Source: CAVQJU01 sp963754955
GTDB lineage: Bacteria; Acidobacteriota; Vicinamibacteria; Vicinamibacterales; CAVVIG01
Reading direction: 5' to 3'
Assembly (NCBI GenBank): GCA_963754955.1
Contig: CAVWHY010000009.1
Coordinates: 372,001 to 436,000, forward strand
Length of the DNA stretch: 64,000 bases
Position 1 is the stretch's first letter, and each line of letters starts with the position of its first letter. Made by a program: the position numbers and the translations under genes. Below are positions 60,533-64,000 of this stretch, in pieces. The notes beneath the pieces were generated by a model, which did no database searches, was not told the origin of the DNA, and saw only the letters and a program-made list of their open reading frames with translations.

Positions 60533-61957
60533 ATGCCGATGCACGCCAGCCATGTCCGGCTGTTTCAGGACGTGGCCGAACACACGACGGCGATCAGCGG
60601 TGCCGCGCAGGTTGCACTGGCCACGACCATCGCGTGCCGCACGGCGCTTGCGCGGCGGGGCGTGACGCACCTCGCATTCCCGAGCGACGTCCAGGAGCAG
60701 CACGTGGAAGACGACACGCCGTCTCCGCGGAACAAGGCCGGAACGACCGCAGCGTTCGCGGCGCCCCACATTGCCCCTGATTCCGACGCGATTACGCGGG
60801 CGGCCGAAATCCTCGAGAGTGGTCAACGAGTCGCGATTCTTGCCGGACGAGGCGCGGCGCATGCGCGGGCGGAACTCCGGGCACTCGCCGACCGGCTGGG
60901 GGCGCCCATAGCCAAAGCACTTCTTGGGAAGGACGTACTGCCGGACGACGACCCGCTCGTGACGGGCGGCGTCGGCTACCTCGGCGCGCGACCATCACAG
61001 CAGATGTTCGCGGCGTGTGATCGGCTGCTGATCGTCGGGTCCAGCTTTCCCTACATCGAGTACTACCCTGACCCGGCGCAGGTCCGCAGCGTTCAGATCG
61101 ACATCGACGCCACGCGCATCGGCCTGCGCTTTCCGGTGGACGCCGGCGTCGTCGGCGATGCGGCGGCTGCCCTCCGGGAGCTGGCGGAGCGCCTCACTCC
61201 GAAGTCGGACCGAAGTTTTCTCGCGCAGGTGCAGCAGTGGAAAGCCGAGTGGTACCGCGCGCTCGACGCGGGCGCCGACCGGCCGGGACAACCGATGAAA
61301 CCCGAGCGCGTCGTACGCGATCTCAACGAGCTGCTCGCGCCGGATGCGCTCATCGCCGCCGATTGCGGCTACAACACGGGCCTGACCGCACAGTACGTGC
61401 GGATCAGAGATCAGCAGCGCTTCGCGGTCTCGGGCACACTGGCATCGATGGGCGGCGGCCTCCCGTACGCGATTGCGGCTGCGCTCGCCTACCCGGGTCG
61501 GCAGGTGGTCGCCATCGTCGGCGACGGCGGACTGTCGATGAGCGTCGCGGAGCTGGCGACCTGCGTGCGCTATCGGCTGCCCGTGAAAGTGATCGTTCTC
61601 AACAACGGCTCGCTGGCGCAGATCAAGTGGGAGCAGATGCTCTTCCTCGGAAATCCCGAATACGGCTGCGAACTTGAGCCCGTCAACTTCTCCGTCGTGG
61701 CACACGGATTCGGCGTGCGTGCCTTCAGGGTCGAGGATCCGCAGGACTGCAGGCGCGCGCTGAACGACGCGCTCGCCCACGACGGCCCCGCGCTCGTCGA
61801 CGCCGTCGTCGACACCAACGAACCGATGCTGCCGCCGAAACGGCGCGAGACGTACGTGAAGAACCTTGAAGCAGCCTTGTCCAAGGGCACTCCGCGCCGC
61901 GGCGATATCCAGCGGGCGCTTGGCGAAGAGCCGGCGGCCACCTCCCTTCGCGAATAA
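60533..61957 (+). pseudogene. TPP-dependent pyruvate oxidase-like enzyme lacking its N-terminal domain
   Basis: From ATG 60533 about 474 residues align with the middle and C-terminal domains of PoxB-like enzymes: SGAAQVALATTIACRTALARRGVTHLAFPSDVQ, a central EILESGQRVAILAGRGA, then the TPP domain with GDGGLSMSVAELATCVRY (GDG...NN) and VIVLNNGSLAQIKWEQM. The whole PYR domain (about 120 residues, with the Glu that activates TPP) is absent. Upstream sequence is the start region of the opposite secreted gene, so the join at about 60500 is a rearrangement. Without the PYR domain activity is unlikely. It stays open for 475 codons, so the event is recent or the rest is retained. Confidence 0.75.
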
Positions 61958-62318
61958 ATCTCGCCCGCCTCGTCAGCGTCGAGTCGCAAGTCCTTAGGCC
62001 GCTGCGGCGCGCCGCGTCTGAATCCGTTCAACGCGCTCGACACGGGCTTGTTCGTCTGCCGGCCCCCGGTATTCGAGGCCACGGAAGAGTCCGTGTCTGA
62101 GCGGTGAAGGCAAGCGCAACAGCGCCCTACGGCATTCTTACGCTTTCGATCCTCGGACTCCTGCCCGTCGCCCTGATCGTCTCCGCCTTCGGCGCGCAGG
62201 TCTTCTGGATCAGCCTCACCGTTGAATTGAAACGGCTGCTCGATGGGTCGCGTCAATCGCCGTATCCGCCTGACTGCCAGGCTGAGGTACGTCTGCCGAT
62301 CTGCAGCTGACGCCGAAT
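61958..62318. other. Intergenic stretch, no firm gene
   Basis: A 361-bp gap between the truncated TPP enzyme and the basic protein. The best candidate is a plus-strand GTG frame from 62104 (68 residues) with one hydrophobic helix, GILTLSILGLLPVALIVSAF, but its start has no ribosome site and the C-terminus is unlike a protein. No tRNA, hairpin or repeat is evident. Confidence 0.4.
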
Positions 62319-62696
62319 CTACGGCTTCTTCGCGGCGGCCCGCTGAGCAGCCCAACGCTTCTTCTGCGCCGCTGAGATAGCTGCTCGAGCTTTTGCCGAC
62401 ATCTTCCGTCGCTTCCTTCTCGCCTTGCCTCCGACGATGATGATGGATTTGTCAGAGCGGGTGTTCCTGGCGCCAACGGCTGTGCCGCGCCGTACTGCTG
62501 CCTGCGTCTGGTGGCCAAGTTCTGCCAGGAGCTTCGACGCCGTATCCCGGACTTGAGTCAGGTTCTTCACGATTTGCTGGCGCTGATTCAGCCAGCTTTC
62601 CGCTTTTGCCGTAGCCGTGCCCAGGAGCCGGCCCAGATCCTCTGCAAAACCTTCAAGCTGCGTGGTCGCTCTTCTCGTGTACTTACTCTTTGCCAT
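62319..62696 (-). CDS. Small basic protein with Lys/Arg-rich tail
   Basis: ATG 62696 follows a ribosome site (gagggac). The 125-residue protein has a helical N-terminal half (QLEGFAEDLGRLLGTATAKA, NLTQVRDTASKLLAELG) and a very basic tail, KARRKRRKMSAKARAAISAA then QKKRWAAQRAAAKKP. The tail resembles NUMOD3-like or histone-like DNA-binding segments seen in soil bacteria. It carries no signal peptide. A nucleoid or nucleic-acid binding role is inferred from charge only. Confidence 0.65.
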   Translation of the reverse strand: MAKSKYTRRATTQLEGFAEDLGRLLGTATAKAESWLNQRQQIVKNLTQVRDTASKLLAELGHQTQAAVRRGTAVGARNTRSDKSIIIVGGKARRKRRKMSAKARAAISAAQKKRWAAQRAAAKKP

Positions 62697-63035
62697 CTCG
62701 AGGTCCCTCCGAGCCTTCAAGTATCCCCTAATGCGCGAAACAAGAGAAGGAACCTGATTGAGGTCCCCTGGAAATGGTGATATTCCCGCGCGACAAGCGG
62801 TTTGGCGCTATGCTGCGAACGTCTTCATCGGGTCGTAATGAACGATGAGATTAATGGCGCGCGAGATGTGACCAAGCCGCAGACACGCTGAACCCTCAGA
62901 AAGTGCGCATTCTCTTGATGCTGGCGCTGGCCAGGACAAGTGATATCGGCCAGATCAAACGGATGTTCGAGGAGTATTGAAAGCTCCGCCCGCGCGGCGC
63001 CTGGACACGTCGGTGGTGTGCGAAAGGAAGTTGCC
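62697..63035. other. Intergenic region before the last gene
   Basis: A 339-bp gap with no complete gene. A short plus-strand tail (KVRILLMLALARTSDI then GQIKRMFEEY, ending TGA near 62980) looks like the end of a lost gene, but no start or other part is found. The ribosome site aaggaag for the next gene is at its right end. Confidence 0.4.
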
Positions 63036-64000
63036 ATGCGCCGTCGCCGTCGCGTTGATCTGCGCGGAAGGGGCTGGAACTGTTTCGTCCTGGCGTGTTC
63101 CTTCCTCATCACCGCACCGCACTCGGTCCTGGCGGCGAATCTACCCGACGCCCGCGTCCTCAATGTCGAGCGATTCCTCAAAGCCGTCCTCCTTCACGCG
63201 CCCGGCGCCACGGACGCACCCGTGCTCGACATCAGTTCGTGGTCCAACCGGGATCTATCGATTCTTCGGCTCGACGAACGCGTCCTCGTCCAGCTCATGC
63301 GCGATCCGCGGCTGTCCTCGTTTCAACTGTCGAACCAGGAAATAAACGACTGCTCGTCGTGCCAGGCGTCGCAGCCCCCACAAGGACCATCGATCCAGAC
63401 ACCCCAGCGGATTCGCTACTCGGTCGAGCAGCTTCATCGCTTGCAAGTGCTGGCGTGCGCCGCCGGCGGCATTCTCCGCGATCAGGCGTGCATGGCTTTG
63501 AAGGCGTCATTGGAAATCGATGGCGACCTGACCCGCCTGGCCGCTCTCGTGTCGGCGGCCAATGCGCGTGGCGACGATCACTACGTGGTGCGGCGCGGCG
63601 CCCTGCTTCACGCCGACGCGGCCATGTTGACCGCAGGGTCGCTGCTGCCTGTCGACACCGGAGTGCCGGCTGCAGAGCAACCCATCAGGGTGCACATCGC
63701 CGACGGTCAGCAAGCCGATGTCGGCCTGGGCGAGATCCACTGGGAGATCGCGCGCCTGCTGCTCGACACCGTCAGGCCCAGACGCGACGCGATGGTCAAT
63801 TTGTGGTACCGGGCAACCGCCGCCTGGATGCAGAGCCGGGAACACTACAACAAGATTCACCTCGACCACGCCCGCGGCATGTTCCCCGACGATGCGGATA
63901 TCGCTTTCCTGATGGGTTGCGAGCGTGAAACGTATGCCGGGCCGACGCTTCAATCGTTCGCCGGAAACGCAGTCCTGCCAACGGGCACCTTCCTCGATGT
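63036..64000 (+). CDS. Secreted protein, TPR-like, running off the right edge
   Basis: From ATG 63036 the frame is open to the window end (at least 321 residues). An Arg-rich leader (MRRRRRVDLRGRGWNCFVLA) precedes a hydrophobic core and AANLPDA cleavage region. The body is cysteine-bearing (NDCSSCQASQ, VLACAAGGILRDQACMAL) and later helical: LGEIHWEIARLLLDTVRPRRD, LWYRATAAWMQSREHYNKIH, RGMFPDDADIAFLMGC. The last part resembles TPR-type repeats. The C-terminus is outside the window. Confidence 0.7.
   Translation, partial: MRRRRRVDLRGRGWNCFVLACSFLITAPHSVLAANLPDARVLNVERFLKAVLLHAPGATDAPVLDISSWSNRDLSILRLDERVLVQLMRDPRLSSFQLSNQEINDCSSCQASQPPQGPSIQTPQRIRYSVEQLHRLQVLACAAGGILRDQACMALKASLEIDGDLTRLAALVSAANARGDDHYVVRRGALLHADAAMLTAGSLLPVDTGVPAAEQPIRVHIADGQQADVGLGEIHWEIARLLLDTVRPRRDAMVNLWYRATAAWMQSREHYNKIHLDHARGMFPDDADIAFLMGCERETYAGPTLQSFAGNAVLPTGTFLD

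Noticed and set aside
62825..63181. Minus-strand open frame near the right end
   Set aside because: Shadow of the plus-strand secreted gene at 63036, which has a ribosome site and signal peptide.

Overview
The window reads as a chromosomal segment of a high-GC, Gram-negative, free-living bacterium, most likely an acidobacterium of the Vicinamibacteria type (soil or sediment). The evidence is the gene families, not a marker gene: an Oar-like TonB-dependent receptor with an N-terminal carboxypeptidase-regulatory domain, the DUF1552 / DUF1592-cytochrome pair, secreted NTF2-like and SMP-30-like proteins in tandem, an IorAB-type molybdenum hydroxylase with a TAT signal, HAF and Sel1 repeat proteins, and the WEG(D/N)TLVI secreted family found twice. 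I see no rRNA, tRNA, phage, transposase or CRISPR. Genes are tightly packed, often with ATGA or GTGA stop/start overlaps.

1-11.3 kb is a lipid locus. It holds a B12-dependent radical SAM enzyme resembling hopanoid C-3 methylase (runs off the left edge), an MMPL exporter, a family 2 glycosyltransferase, an LpxL-type acyltransferase, a YdjM-like membrane protein, a DUF2062/methyltransferase fusion, a FabZ-like dehydratase, an AMP-forming acyl ligase, and a second radical SAM protein with the layout of archaeal tetraether synthase (Tes). Together they look able to activate, dehydrate, methylate, couple, glycosylate and export an unusual lipid, possibly a membrane-spanning one. Aryl-polyene-type clusters share several of these parts and are the main alternative.

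11.4-20.8 kb is a periplasmic small-molecule island: Sel1 and NTF2-like genes on the minus strand, then a TonB receptor, three more NTF2-like genes (one a tandem fusion) alternating with two SMP-30/gluconolactonase-like propellers. 20.6-28.7 kb holds an alcohol dehydrogenase, a small zinc-ribbon membrane protein, a SpeE-like methyltransferase, an M16 protease and the molybdenum hydroxylase pair. 28.7-34.2 kb has an orphan Hcp with a TPR-methyltransferase, secreted hypotheticals, a broken secreted gene, an alpha/beta hydrolase and a membrane methyltransferase. 34.2-39.6 kb (minus) is a cytochrome DUF1592 / DUF1552 / ankyrin operon.

39.7-53.9 kb is mixed: HAD phosphatase plus glycoamylase-type glucanase, HAF protein, lipoprotein, DUF502 protein coupled to a membrane-anchored STAND ATPase, a DksA-like protein with a degenerate finger, a DJ-1/PfpI protein, ACP phosphodiesterase, a flavin monooxygenase, a receiver-MEDS regulator, a propeller and a PQQ sugar dehydrogenase. 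54-56.4 kb is a heat-shock patch: hsp20, groES and a gutted groEL. 56.6-64 kb has tiny ORFs, a 688-residue coiled-coil protein built from 150-bp repeats, a PmtA-like methyltransferase, an N-terminally truncated TPP enzyme, a basic DNA-binding-like protein and a secreted TPR-like protein running off the right edge.

Several otherwise intact genes (MMPL, glycosyltransferase, TonB receptor, hsp20, probably the alcohol dehydrogenase and the gene at 31.9 kb) are broken by single-base length changes, mostly in short runs of one base. This looks more like residual sequencing indels than gene decay; the groEL and TPP-enzyme remnants are real structural losses.
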